A stretch of DNA of 41,585 bases from the NCBI GenBank assembly GCA_910577115.1, contig CAJTMC010000036.1, forward strand, positions 1 to 41,585. The letters run 5' to 3'. Made by a program: the position numbers and the translations under genes. The notes beneath the pieces are model-generated. The model saw nothing but the letters and a program-made list of their open reading frames with translations, had not been told where the DNA came from and made no database searches. Shown in pieces: positions 1 through 8,339 of this stretch; position 1 is the stretch's first letter; the number at the start of each line of letters is the position of its first letter. The DNA comes from an uncultured Lachnospiraceae bacterium (GTDB lineage Bacteria; Bacillota; Clostridia; Lachnospirales; Lachnospiraceae).

Positions 1-75
1 GGTAGATAGGGCATGGGTGTAAGTGCAGCAATGTATTAAGCTGAATGCTACTAATAGGTCGAAGGCTTATCCTGG
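1..75 (+). rRNA. 23S ribosomal RNA, 3' end (partial)
   Basis: The first about 75 bases match the conserved 3' end of bacterial 23S rRNA: a GTGTAAGTGCAGCAATG-type segment followed by CTACTAATAGGTCGAAGGCTT. The gene enters from the left, so this is the end of an rRNA operon read on the plus strand. The exact 3' end cannot be fixed by eye. The following 118 bases (76-193) hold short AGGC/GCCT inverted repeats, probably processing-stalk sequence, and I see no 5S rRNA there; the next genes are tRNAs. Confidence 0.9.
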
Positions 76-193
76 AAGGCAGCCTAAAAAAGGAAGGCCT
101 TTAAGGCAGGTATGCTGTAAATAGGATACAGAAGGACAGGATAAAACAGAAAGCATAAAGTTTTTGTGTTCGGTTTTGAGGGAATACCTATAC

Positions 194-265
194 GGCTCCA
201 TGGTCAAGCGGTTAAGACATCGCCCTTTCACGGCGGTAACACGGGTTCGATTCCCGTTGGAGTCA
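194..265 (+). tRNA. tRNA-Glu (anticodon TTC)
   Basis: The acceptor stem GGCTCCA pairs with TGGAGTC (one G-U). The anticodon arm reads CGCCCTTTCACGGCG with TTC in the loop, and the T arm is ACGGGTTCGATTCCCGT. The discriminator is A265. CCA is not encoded after it, so it must be added after transcription. The gene lies downstream of the 23S rRNA and is probably cotranscribed with it. Confidence 0.96.
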
Positions 266-272
266 CTTATAT

Positions 273-346
273 GGCCTCATGGCTCAGTTGGTTAGAGCGC
301 CGCCCTGTCACGGCGGAGGTCGTCGGTTCGAGTCCGATTGGGGTCG
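273..346 (+). tRNA. tRNA-Asp (anticodon GTC)
   Basis: The acceptor stem GGCCTCA pairs with TGGGGTC, with wobble pairs. The anticodon arm CGCCCTGTCACGGCG carries GTC, and the T arm is GTCGGTTCGAGTCCGAT. The discriminator is G346, as is usual for tRNA-Asp. CCA is not encoded. It starts 7 bases after tRNA-Glu, in the same presumed rRNA-tRNA transcript. Confidence 0.96.
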
Positions 347-436
347 TTAGTGTGAAAAGAAACACTAATGCAGTAAAGGACACTGCATAAGAGTTTCTAA
401 GTTTTACACAGGAAAAACGCAAGGACGGCGTTTTTC
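347..436 (+). other. three consecutive hairpins between tRNA-Asp and tRNA-Val
   Basis: Three perfect inverted repeats follow one another: TTAGTGT/ACACTAA (347-368), ATGCAGT/ACTGCAT (368-388) and GAAAAACGC/GCGTTTTTC (412-436). The third, with its run of T in the 3' arm, resembles an intrinsic terminator; the first two are more likely processing signals. If the third terminates, tRNA-Val needs its own promoter or read-through. The structures are seen directly; the roles are inference. Confidence 0.6.
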
Positions 437-448
437 TGGTGTTTGTTT

Positions 449-521
449 GGGATCTTAGCTCAGCTGGGAGAGCATCTGCCTTACAAGCAGAGGGTCACAG
501 GTTCGAGCCCTGTAGGTCCCA
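449..521 (+). tRNA. tRNA-Val (anticodon TAC)
   Basis: The acceptor stem GGGATCT pairs with AGGTCCC. The anticodon arm CTGCCTTACAAGCAG carries TAC, and the T arm is ACAGGTTCGAGCCCTGT. The discriminator is A521, with no encoded CCA. A strong terminator hairpin follows 8 bases downstream, so this gene closes the rRNA/tRNA transcription unit. Confidence 0.96.
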
Positions 522-528
522 CTACAAG

Positions 529-567
529 AAAAAATGGAGTGTTTATTGTAAAAACACTCCATTTTTT
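529..567 (+). terminator. intrinsic terminator closing the rRNA-tRNA cluster
   Basis: A 16-bp perfect inverted repeat (529-544 with 552-567) has a 7-nt loop. The 5' arm begins with six A and the 3' arm ends with six T, so it could terminate in both directions. It separates tRNA-Val from the promoter of metY. Confidence 0.9.
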
Positions 568-572
568 AATTA

Positions 573-601
573 TTGAACTTGTCGGTATCCTATGATATAA
601 T
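573..601 (+). promoter_or_regulatory. sigma-A-type promoter of metY
   Basis: TTGAAC (573-578), a 17-bp spacer and a perfect TATAAT (596-601) lie directly after the tRNA terminator and 41 bp before the metY start codon. The short leader leaves no room for a SAM riboswitch or T-box, so no RNA-based methionine control is visible here. Confidence 0.8.
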
Positions 602-642
602 TTAAAAAGTGTCTTGATTATGGAATAGAAAAGGAGAAGACA

Positions 643-1926
643 ATGTCTAAAGAGTATTCTATTGAAACAAAATGTATACAATCAGGTTGGAAACCGAAAA
701 ACGGAGAAGCAAGGGTGCTTCCAATCTATCAGTCTACTACCTTTAAATATGAAACATCCGATGAGATGGGAAAGCTTTTCGACCTTGAGAAAGAAGGATA
801 TTTTTACACCAGACTTCAAAATCCGACAAATGATATGGTAGCGCAGAAGATATGTGAGCTTGAAGGCGGTGTGGCAGCGATGCTTACCTCTTCGGGACAG
901 GCAGCGAATTATTATGCAGTATTTAATATCTGCGAGACGGGCGACCATGTGATTATGTCATCAACGGTTTACGGTGGCACATTTAATCTCCTTACGGTTA
1001 CCATGAAAAAAATGGGAATAGAGTGTACAATTGTTGATCCGGATGCTGATGAGGAAACCTTACATAAAGCATTTCGGGAAAATACAAAATGCGTGGTGGC
1101 AGAGTCAATTGCAAATCCGGCTTTGGTGGTGCTGGATTTTGAAAAATTTGCAACGGTAGCCCATGCGCATGGAGTGCCTTTGATTGTTGATAATACGTTT
1201 GCAACTCCAATTAATTGCCGTCCATTTGAATTTGGTGTTGATATTGTGACACATTCCACAAGTAAATATATGGATGGACATGCCATGAGCTTAGGCGGAG
1301 CGATTGTTGATTCGGGGAATTTTGACTGGACACAATATGGCGATAAGTTTCATGGACTTACAACGCCTGATGCGTCATATCATGGAGTAACTTATACGGA
1401 AAAGTTTGGAAAAAAGGCATATATAACGAAGGCTACGGTGCAGCTTATGCGCGATTTGGGTTCTACACAGTCGCCGATGAATGCATTTTTGCTCAATGTG
1501 GGACTTGAGACACTTCATCTTAGAGTGCCGAGACACTGTGAAAATGCTTTGAAGGTAGCTAAATGGCTGGAACAAAATGACAAGGTGGCATGGGTAAATT
1601 ATCCGGGGCTGGAGAGTAGTAAATATTATGATTTAGCAAAAAAATATATGCAAAATGGAACTTGTGGCGTGATTTCGTTTGGTCTAAAGGGCGGCAGAGA
1701 GATGTGTGAATCATTTATGGACCGCTTGAGGCTTGCTGCGATTGTGACACATGTGGCAGATGCAAGAACGTGTGTTCTTCATCCAGCAAGTCATACACAT
1801 AGACAGATGAATGATGCGCAGTTGAAAGAGGCAGGCGTGCAGCCTGAGCTGATTCGATTTTCCGTAGGTATTGAGAATGCGGATGATATCATTGCAGATA
1901 TTGAACAGGCGCTTGCCAATTTTTAA
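643..1926 (+). CDS. metY: O-acetylhomoserine sulfhydrylase (O-acetylhomoserine aminocarboxypropyltransferase)
   Basis: This is a PLP-dependent enzyme of the Cys/Met metabolism family. It joins sulfide (or methanethiol) to O-acetylhomoserine, giving homocysteine (or methionine), in the cytoplasm. The 427 residues match the family length. Visible motifs are the substrate/PLP segment with YTRLQNPT near residues 55-62, the PLP phosphate site TSSGQAA (82-88), VDNTFATP (182-189, Asp183 expected to contact the PLP nitrogen) and the Schiff-base lysine in HSTSKYMDGH (Lys208). The start has an AAGGAGA ribosome site 6-7 bases upstream. The gene has its own promoter and no partner methionine genes nearby. 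A cystathionine gamma-synthase role is less likely given the length and the motif spacing. Confidence 0.93.
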   Translation: MSKEYSIETKCIQSGWKPKNGEARVLPIYQSTTFKYETSDEMGKLFDLEKEGYFYTRLQNPTNDMVAQKICELEGGVAAMLTSSGQAANYYAVFNICETGDHVIMSSTVYGGTFNLLTVTMKKMGIECTIVDPDADEETLHKAFRENTKCVVAESIANPALVVLDFEKFATVAHAHGVPLIVDNTFATPINCRPFEFGVDIVTHSTSKYMDGHAMSLGGAIVDSGNFDWTQYGDKFHGLTTPDASYHGVTYTEKFGKKAYITKATVQLMRDLGSTQSPMNAFLLNVGLETLHLRVPRHCENALKVAKWLEQNDKVAWVNYPGLESSKYYDLAKKYMQNGTCGVISFGLKGGREMCESFMDRLRLAAIVTHVADARTCVLHPASHTHRQMNDAQLKEAGVQPELIRFSVGIENADDIIADIEQALANF

Positions 1927-2054
1927 TATATGAAAAAAATTTGCAACGGCTCTGCGCACTTGCTGCGCTGAGCGTACACGTGCCATGCAGCTTGCTGTAT
2001 GTGTGCATCCTATATTTGTGCCTGTTTTTATGGAACGTTTGAGTTGGGAGCAAC
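1927..2054 (+). other. intergenic spacer with short hairpins
   Basis: The 128-bp spacer has no open frame of note. It holds small GC-rich stem-loops, the clearest being 1985-1991 pairing with 1994-2000 around a TT loop, preceded by GCGCA/TGCGC repeats near 1945-1970. There is no clear T-tract. It may be structured 3' UTR; I cannot assign a function. Confidence 0.4.
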
Positions 2055-2849
2055 ATGGGCACAAGTTTAATGAAAGAGATTATGAAAAATAAAGGTTTTA
2101 TCACATGCATTATGCTTATTTCCGTTCTCATAGCTGCATTTCTCGTGCGTGCTTTTTATATTGAGAATTTAATGGATAAGGTAAACGTAAGCGAACAGCT
2201 TTTAAATGCTGCAATGCTTGAAGAAAATAATGGAATTGTTGTTGCGGATATCTTTGCGGATGGCTTTTCTGCAAGAGCAGTTTATATATTGTGTATGTCG
2301 TTTTCCTGTATGATTTTTGGAAATTTTGCAGTGGCAGGTGTGTACTTAAATGTAGGTATTCAGCTCATTGCGGTTTTGATGCTTTTCAGTGCAGGGAACA
2401 ATTTTCTCAATCGGTATTTGGGACTTGTGTTTGGAACGGCATCTGCTCTTTTTCCGGTTGTCATAGAGCAGATTTCTATGGTGGACGAATCAAATATCCG
2501 GATACTTTTTGCTGTAGTGCTAATATGGTTTCTATCGGTAGTGTTTTATATAATCAGGAAGCTGCGCGGCAAAAAGAAAACAAAGGAGATTTCGTTAAAG
2601 GAGAGTACAGTAAAGATGACAGAAAATGAGGAGAACGGGCAAGTGGAGACAACGGTAGTGCCGGACAGCTCCATGAAGGAAATTATTCTTGATGATGTAG
2701 AGGCGGAAAAGCCGAAGTTCATAGAAAATCCGCTGCCTGTGCCAAAGCGCAGGGCGCATAAGGAAATGGACTATGCTATTGAGCCGGACGAGAATGATGA
2801 TTATGATATTACGGATATGACTGGAAAAGACTTTTTTGACATTGAATAA
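2055..2849 (+). CDS. conserved multi-pass membrane protein with acidic C-terminal tail
   Basis: I do not recognise a named function. The 264-residue protein has a TM segment at about 13-33, further hydrophobic segments at about 75-98, 100-125 and 148-168, and then a long soluble tail (about 170-264). The tail is highly charged and ends with a basic-proline patch (ENPLPVPKRRAHKEMDY near residues 226-242) followed by a DDYDI/FFDIE acidic end. From memory, proteins with this kind of tail are recurrent in Lachnospiraceae, but the role is unknown to me. The start used has GGGAG 4 bases upstream; an in-frame ATG five codons later is possible. A terminator follows, so the gene is probably transcribed separately from the protease gene. 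Confidence 0.75.
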   Translation: MGTSLMKEIMKNKGFITCIMLISVLIAAFLVRAFYIENLMDKVNVSEQLLNAAMLEENNGIVVADIFADGFSARAVYILCMSFSCMIFGNFAVAGVYLNVGIQLIAVLMLFSAGNNFLNRYLGLVFGTASALFPVVIEQISMVDESNIRILFAVVLIWFLSVVFYIIRKLRGKKKTKEISLKESTVKMTENEENGQVETTVVPDSSMKEIILDDVEAEKPKFIENPLPVPKRRAHKEMDYAIEPDENDDYDITDMTGKDFFDIE

Positions 2850-2871
2850 AATAATTGGATATGCAGACAAT

Positions 2872-2914
2872 AAAAAGAACTCTTATGATTTGACGATAAA
2901 AGGGTTCTTTTTTT
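2872..2914 (+). terminator. intrinsic terminator
   Basis: AAAAAGAAC (2872-2880) pairs with GTTCTTTTT (2904-2912), with weaker pairing inside (TCTT with AAGG), and the T-run continues to 2914. It lies between the membrane protein and the TepA-like protease gene. Confidence 0.8.
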
Positions 2915-2938
2915 GTGGATAAAAGGTTGGAGGTGTGC

Positions 2939-3664
2939 ATGTTGAATAGTGATCAGTCATACAATAGTATCAATAATGAAAAAGAAGAGGAACTGGAAAA
3001 CAAGCGTTACAAAGATGAAAAAATCGAAAAAGAGGGACAGGTGACACTTGATGAAAACAAAAACAAGCATAAGATTCATTTGATTACAATTATTGGCGAG
3101 ATTGAGGGGCATGAAAATGCAGGGAACCAGTCAAAGGTAACAAAGTATGAGCTTTTGCTGCCACAGCTTGCATCAATTGAGGACAGTGAGGATATTGACG
3201 GCGTGCTTCTTCTCCTAAACACAATGGGGGGAGATGTGGAGGCAGGACTTGCTATTGCGGAGATGGTGGCGTCGCTGAGCAAGCCGACGGTATCGCTTGT
3301 GCTTGGCGGGAGCCATAGCATTGGAGTGCCGATTGCGGTGAGCAGCGATTATTCGTTTATTGTTCCGACGGGGACAATGGTGGTACATCCTGTCAGGGTG
3401 AACGGAATGGTTATCGGAGCGCCGCAGACATTCACCTATTTTAAAGATGTGCAGAATCGCATAACAAGTTTTGTGTGCAGTCATTGCGGGATTGCAAAGG
3501 AACGGTTTGAAGAGTTGATGATGGAAACGGAAATTCTCACAAAAGATATGGGAACAGTGCTTGAAGGCAAGGAGGCTGTCGGGGAAGGAATCATCAATGA
3601 GATTGGCGGTATTTCACAGGCGATTGCAAAGCTGCATGAGCTGATTGATGTCAAAAAAGGATGA
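2939..3664 (+). CDS. tepA: TepA/YmfB-like ClpP-family serine protease
   Basis: This is a ClpP/SppA-fold peptidase of about 241 residues. The core has LLLNTMGGDVEAG (about 91-103, matching the oxyanion-hole SPGG region of ClpP), GGSHSIGVP (123-131, likely nucleophile Ser127) and TMVVHPVR (146-153, likely catalytic His150). The first 45 residues are a charged Lys/Glu-rich extension. The start ATG has GGAGG 5 bases before it; a GTG eight codons upstream keeps the frame open but lacks a ribosome site, and a TTG at 2942 is also possible. In Bacillus subtilis the homologue tepA lies just upstream of spoIIIE, and the same order is seen here. Translocation-enhancing function is taken from the family and not shown by the sequence. 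Confidence 0.85.
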   Translation: MLNSDQSYNSINNEKEEELENKRYKDEKIEKEGQVTLDENKNKHKIHLITIIGEIEGHENAGNQSKVTKYELLLPQLASIEDSEDIDGVLLLLNTMGGDVEAGLAIAEMVASLSKPTVSLVLGGSHSIGVPIAVSSDYSFIVPTGTMVVHPVRVNGMVIGAPQTFTYFKDVQNRITSFVCSHCGIAKERFEELMMETEILTKDMGTVLEGKEAVGEGIINEIGGISQAIAKLHELIDVKKG

Positions 3665-3689
3665 CAAGCAGTATAAAAAATGCTATAAT
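3661..3689 (+). promoter_or_regulatory. putative promoter of ftsK/spoIIIE
   Basis: ATGACA (3661-3666), a 17-bp spacer and a perfect TATAAT (3684-3689) lie 33 bp before the ftsK start. The -35 element overlaps the stop codon of the protease gene. ftsK may therefore be transcribed on its own as well as by read-through. Confidence 0.6.
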
Positions 3690-3722
3690 ATTCTGTAAAG
3701 TTTTTGGCTAGGGGGAGATATT

Positions 3723-6518
3723 ATGGCATCTGCGTCGGGGAGAAGTACGTCAAAGAGCAGAACAAATGCAGGCAAGGGCGCGTCAAAAAATACAAGAAGG
3801 AGTACGAATACGAGAGGAAAAAAGAGAAAAAATGTAGACATCGCAGTAAAAAATGAGGTCATGCTGATTGTCATTTTTGCGGTGGCTATATTTACTTTTT
3901 TGTGTGTGACAGGTCTTATTCATGGTACGGCGGCAAGCGGCATCAGGGATATCATGTTTGGCATGTTTGGTTTTTTGGCATATATTGTGCCGATTATTCT
4001 GTTTTTCGGCTTTGCTTTTGGCATTTCGAACAGGGGAAATACGGTGGCTGTTGTCAAGCTTGTCAGCAGCGGGGTGCTTGTAGTTCTGATCGGAATCTTG
4101 TCATTTATGATTATTGGGCAAAACAATGATATTTCAAGCGAATCTGTCATGAAAGATCTTTATCAAAGTTCCATAGATAAGCGTGGCGGCGGAGGCGTTC
4201 TTTTCGGACTGCTGGCATATGGACTGTATCATCTGATCGGTTTTGGCGGGACGCTTTTTGCAGTAATTGTGCTTGCGATTATTTCAATTGTCTTTATCAC
4301 TGAAAAAAGTTTTCTTTCGGGCGTGAAAAAGGGCGGCGCATATCTGATTGAGTCGGCAAAGGAGGACGCGATCAGAATGCGCGAGTATCGGGAGGCTCTG
4401 CGCGAGGAGTATGAGGATGAATATGATTTTGAAGCGTATGAGGACGAGGAAGAGTATGAGGAGGACATAGCACCCAAAAAGCAGCGTGTAAATAAGAATC
4501 GTCAAACCGCCCGCAGAGCAGACAGAACACCAAGAGAAGCAGTAGAAGAAAAACAGCGCAGGGCGGATAAAAAAACGCGGGGCGTTATTTCAAGTACGGC
4601 GATTACGTTAAAGGCTGAGAAGCCCTCAGACAGTATCCGGCAGGATATTCATGAGATTACCCTTCTTGATGCAGTTGATGAACCGGAAGTTTATGAGGAG
4701 GATATCAGCGTAAAACCTTATTACGCGGATTTAGAGCCGATCAATGATCCGACGGAAAGTATTGATGAGGTTGTGGCTGAAGACAGCTTTTGGGGGGAAG
4801 AGCCTTCTTTTTCTGAGGAAGGTGATTTTTCGTTTGAGAGTCGTTTCGGTGTTTCGGTGAATGAGGAAGACTTGGATAGGATGCCTGAGCCTGTGACAGA
4901 GGATACGGTTTTAGAACCGGTACAAACGGAATTTTTACAGGCTGATGAACCTGTCTCATTTGCGAAAGAAGATCGGACAGAGATTGCCAATGAGGAAGTG
5001 AAAATACATGAGCATATCCAAAATGCACAGGAGCAGCCCGTCAAAAAGTATGTATTTCCTCCCATTAGACTGCTCAAAAAAGGAGAGGGCAAAAAAGGCG
5101 ATTCTACAAACCAATTAAAGGAGACTGCACTAAGACTGCAGCAGACCTTACAGACCTTTGGCGTCAGAGTGACAATTACGGATATCAGTCAGGGCCCTTC
5201 CGTCACAAGGTATGAGATGCAGCCGGAGCAGGGTGTAAAGGTGAGTAAAATTGTCGGGCTGGCAGATGACATTAAGCTGAATCTTGCGGCGACCGACATT
5301 CGTATTGAAGCGCCGATTCCGGGAAAGGCGGCAGTCGGAATAGAAGTGCCAAATAAAGAAAACAGCGCTGTGGCATTCAGGGATTTGATTGATACGGAAA
5401 TCTTTCAGGGATTTTCGTCAAATCTTGCGTTTGCAGTGGGAAAGGATATCGCGGGGCAGACGGTTGTAACAGACATTGCCAAGATGCCGCATGTGTTGAT
5501 TGCAGGCGCTACGGGTTCCGGCAAATCGGTGTGTATCAATACGATTATTATGAGTATTCTGTATAAAGCAGATCCGTCAGACGTAAAGATTATTATGATA
5601 GATCCCAAGGTGGTAGAGCTTAGTGTATACAACGGTATCCCGCATCTTATGATTCCCGTTGTCACAGATCCGAAAAAGGCGTCGGCAGCCTTAAACTGGG
5701 GCGTGACAGAAATGGACGACAGGTATAGAAAATTTGCGGAGCTTGGCGTCAGGGATTTGAAGGGATATAATGCGGCGGCAAGTCAGGGGAAACTTTTGCC
5801 CGACGGTCAGCCTGTGCAAAAGCTGCCGCAGATTGTTATTATTGTAGATGAGCTTGCCGATTTGATGATGGTAGCATCAGGAGAGGTTGAGGCGAGCATA
5901 TGCCGTTTGGCACAGCTTGCAAGAGCTTGTGGTATCCATTTGGTAATTGCGACACAAAGACCATCTGTGGACGTTATTACGGGTCTGATTAAGGCAAATA
6001 TGCCAAGCCGTATTGCATTTAGTGTATCAAGCGGCGTGGATTCGCGTACGATCCTTGATATGAACGGTGCGGAAAAGCTGTTAGGAAAGGGTGACATGCT
6101 GTTTTATCCGCAGGGGTATACAAAGCCTGCAAGAGTGCAGGGGGCGTTTGTGTCTGATTCCGAGGTCGCAGATGTGGTGGAGTTTCTTAAAAATCAAATG
6201 CTTGGAAATACATATAACAGCGATATTGAGGACAGAATTAAGACCATTCAAAGCTCCGGCGGTGCGGCTGGTACTTCCGGCGGTGGCGGAAGTGATACAG
6301 ATGCGTATTTTGCCGAAGCGGGCAAGTTCGTGATTGAGAAGGATAAGGCATCAATCGGCATGTTGCAGCGGGTGTTTAAAATCGGCTTTAACAGGGCGGC
6401 ACGCATTGTTGACCAGCTTGAGGAGGCAGGCGTCGTAGGCGCTGAGGAGGGCACAAAACCGCGCCGTATTCTGATGAGTATGGAGCAGTTTGAAAATTAT
6501 TTGGAAGAAAACGGATAA
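3723..6518 (+). CDS. ftsK: DNA translocase FtsK/SpoIIIE
   Basis: This is a membrane-anchored hexameric ATPase that pumps DNA through the division or sporulation septum. Of its 931 residues, a basic Ser/Arg/Lys-rich N terminus (1-40) is followed by hydrophobic segments (about 43-63, 75-100, 104-127, 155-190), then a long acidic linker (about 210-450). The motor has Walker A GATGSGKS (595-602, Lys601) and Walker B IVIIVDE (704-710), with the conserved RLAQLARACGIHLVIATQRP segment following. A glycine-rich hinge near 845 leads to the C-terminal gamma winged-helix domain that reads oriented DNA motifs. AGGGGGAG lies 7 bases before the ATG. The sequence does not decide between vegetative FtsK and sporulation SpoIIIE; the tepA neighbour favours the spoIIIE locus. 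Confidence 0.93.
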   Translation: MASASGRSTSKSRTNAGKGASKNTRRSTNTRGKKRKNVDIAVKNEVMLIVIFAVAIFTFLCVTGLIHGTAASGIRDIMFGMFGFLAYIVPIILFFGFAFGISNRGNTVAVVKLVSSGVLVVLIGILSFMIIGQNNDISSESVMKDLYQSSIDKRGGGGVLFGLLAYGLYHLIGFGGTLFAVIVLAIISIVFITEKSFLSGVKKGGAYLIESAKEDAIRMREYREALREEYEDEYDFEAYEDEEEYEEDIAPKKQRVNKNRQTARRADRTPREAVEEKQRRADKKTRGVISSTAITLKAEKPSDSIRQDIHEITLLDAVDEPEVYEEDISVKPYYADLEPINDPTESIDEVVAEDSFWGEEPSFSEEGDFSFESRFGVSVNEEDLDRMPEPVTEDTVLEPVQTEFLQADEPVSFAKEDRTEIANEEVKIHEHIQNAQEQPVKKYVFPPIRLLKKGEGKKGDSTNQLKETALRLQQTLQTFGVRVTITDISQGPSVTRYEMQPEQGVKVSKIVGLADDIKLNLAATDIRIEAPIPGKAAVGIEVPNKENSAVAFRDLIDTEIFQGFSSNLAFAVGKDIAGQTVVTDIAKMPHVLIAGATGSGKSVCINTIIMSILYKADPSDVKIIMIDPKVVELSVYNGIPHLMIPVVTDPKKASAALNWGVTEMDDRYRKFAELGVRDLKGYNAAASQGKLLPDGQPVQKLPQIVIIVDELADLMMVASGEVEASICRLAQLARACGIHLVIATQRPSVDVITGLIKANMPSRIAFSVSSGVDSRTILDMNGAEKLLGKGDMLFYPQGYTKPARVQGAFVSDSEVADVVEFLKNQMLGNTYNSDIEDRIKTIQSSGGAAGTSGGGGSDTDAYFAEAGKFVIEKDKASIGMLQRVFKIGFNRAARIVDQLEEAGVVGAEEGTKPRRILMSMEQFENYLEENG

Positions 6519-6533
6519 TAGGGAAAAAATGGA

Positions 6534-6569
6534 CAGGCTCATTGAAAAATTTAATAGACAGTGAGCCTG
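6534..6569 (+). terminator. hairpin downstream of ftsK, possible terminator
   Basis: CAGGCTCATTG (6534-6544) pairs with CAGTGAGCCTG (6559-6569) over 11 bp including one G-T pair. It lacks a clear T-tract, so termination efficiency is doubtful. It lies between ftsK and fhs. Confidence 0.5.
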
Positions 6570-6653
6570 ATTAATGTTATCCTATTAAAATAAGAAAAAG
6601 TGTAAACTTGTGCTTGGATACAAGCAAACATGTTATCAAGAATGGAGGATTTT

Positions 6654-8324
6654 ATGAAATCTGATATTGAAATTGCACAGAACGCCGAACTGCTTCCGAT
6701 TACCGAAGTGGCAAAGGCGCTTGATATAGATGCTGATGATTTGGAGCTTTATGGAAAATATAAGGCGAAAATATCGGACGCGTATTTAAAAAAGATAGAG
6801 AACAATCAAAACGGTAAGCTGATTCTTGTGACGGCGATTAATCCGACACCTGCAGGAGAGGGAAAGACGACAACCAGCGTCGGTTTAGGGCAGGCGCTTG
6901 GAAAACTTGGTAAAAAGGCAGTCATTGCGCTTAGAGAGCCGTCTCTTGGCCCCTGCTTTGGCGTTAAGGGCGGAGCGGCAGGCGGCGGGATGGCGCAGCT
7001 TGTGCCGATGGAGGATTTGAATCTTCATTTTACGGGTGACTTTCACGCGATTACGTCTGCCAATAATCTTTGCGCCGCTTTGCTGGATAATCATATTCAA
7101 CAGGGAAATGAGCTGGGGATTGATACCAGGCAGATTGTGTGGAAGCGCTGTATTGATATGAATGACAGAGTGCTTCGCAATATTGTGGTCGGAATGGGGA
7201 ACAAAATGGACGGCTTTGTGAGAGAGGATCATTTTGTCATTACGGTAGCGTCGGAAATTATGGCGGTGCTCTGCCTTGCAGAGGACATGGAGGATTTGAA
7301 AAAACGCCTCGACAGAATGATTGTTGCGTATGATTATGATGGAAATCCGGTGACGGCGGGACAGCTTAAGGCGACAGGCGCTATGGCAGCGTTGCTGAAG
7401 GATGCGATGAAACCCAATCTGATTCAAACGCTGGAGCACACGCCGGCAATTGTACATGGCGGTCCGTTTGCAAATATTGCACATGGCTGCAACAGTGTGC
7501 GTGCGACAAAAGCAGCACTGAAAATGGCGGATTATGTTGTGACAGAGGCCGGATTTGGGGCAGATTTGGGCGCTGAAAAGTTTTTTGATATTAAATGCCG
7601 TCAGTCGGGACTAACACCGGATGCTGTGGTGTTGGTTGCCACGATCAGGGCGCTGAAATATAATGGCGGTGTATCGAAAGATAGTCTGAATCATGAGAAT
7701 CTTACCGCGCTTGAAAGAGGAATTGTAAATCTGGAAAAGCATATTGAAAATTTACATAAATATGGTGTGCCAGTGATTGTGACACTGAATGCGTTTGTAT
7801 CTGACACGCAGGCGGAAATCAATTATGTGAAAAAGTTTTGTAATGACAGGAATTGCGATTTTGCGATTTCCAAGGTATGGGAACTGGGCGGTGAAGGAGG
7901 AATAGAGCTTGCCAATGCTGTGCTGAATACACTTGCAACGAAGGAGAGCCATTTTGCGCCGATTTATGGAAGCAAGCTCTCAATTGTTGAAAAGATTATA
8001 CGTGTGTCGAAGGAAATATATGGTGCGCAGGACGCTGCATTTACGCCTGCGGCTGTTAAACAGATTGAAAGACTTGAAAAGCTTGGTTTTGGAAATTTGC
8101 CGGTTTGCATGGCAAAGAATCAGTATTCTCTTTCAGATGACCCGATTCTTCTCGGACGTCCAAAGGGCTTTACGATCAATGTAAGAGAGGTTTATGTGTC
8201 GGCAGGAGCAGGATTTGTAGTAGTGCTTACGGGGGCTGTTATGACGATGCCCGGACTTCCGAAAGAACCTGCGGCTTATCAAATTGACGTGACCAATGAA
8301 GGTGTGATTACAGGATTATTTTAG
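6654..8324 (+). CDS. fhs: formate--tetrahydrofolate ligase
   Basis: It makes 10-formyl-tetrahydrofolate from formate, ATP and tetrahydrofolate, feeding purine synthesis and one-carbon metabolism and, in acetogens, the methyl branch of the Wood-Ljungdahl pathway. The 556 residues match the usual length. The ATP loop TPAGEGKTTT (65-74) and the REPSLGPCFG and GGAAGGG segments just after it are characteristic. The start chosen has GGAGG 5-6 bases before ATG; the longer open frame adds eight residues without a ribosome site. The other pathway genes (folD, metF, CO dehydrogenase) are not in the window, so acetogenesis cannot be claimed. The next gene starts 15 bp after the stop, suggesting cotranscription. 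Confidence 0.96.
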   Translation: MKSDIEIAQNAELLPITEVAKALDIDADDLELYGKYKAKISDAYLKKIENNQNGKLILVTAINPTPAGEGKTTTSVGLGQALGKLGKKAVIALREPSLGPCFGVKGGAAGGGMAQLVPMEDLNLHFTGDFHAITSANNLCAALLDNHIQQGNELGIDTRQIVWKRCIDMNDRVLRNIVVGMGNKMDGFVREDHFVITVASEIMAVLCLAEDMEDLKKRLDRMIVAYDYDGNPVTAGQLKATGAMAALLKDAMKPNLIQTLEHTPAIVHGGPFANIAHGCNSVRATKAALKMADYVVTEAGFGADLGAEKFFDIKCRQSGLTPDAVVLVATIRALKYNGGVSKDSLNHENLTALERGIVNLEKHIENLHKYGVPVIVTLNAFVSDTQAEINYVKKFCNDRNCDFAISKVWELGGEGGIELANAVLNTLATKESHFAPIYGSKLSIVEKIIRVSKEIYGAQDAAFTPAAVKQIERLEKLGFGNLPVCMAKNQYSLSDDPILLGRPKGFTINVREVYVSAGAGFVVVLTGAVMTMPGLPKEPAAYQIDVTNEGVITGLF

Positions 8325-8339
8325 AGGAGTTTGTAAAGC

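Noticed and set aside
76..193. Possible 5S rRNA between 23S and tRNA-Glu
   Set aside because: The stretch is about the right length but shows none of the conserved 5S segments and no closing stem; it holds short AGGC/GCCT repeats only.
481..681. Minus-strand frame of 66 codons over tRNA-Val and the metY leader
   Set aside because: It overlaps a tRNA, a terminator and a promoter and has no ribosome site; it is a chance frame.
6590..6653. Riboswitch (tetrahydrofolate type) in front of fhs
   Set aside because: Only a short CTTGT/ACAAG hairpin is visible; the conserved core of the THF riboswitch is absent and the leader is too short.
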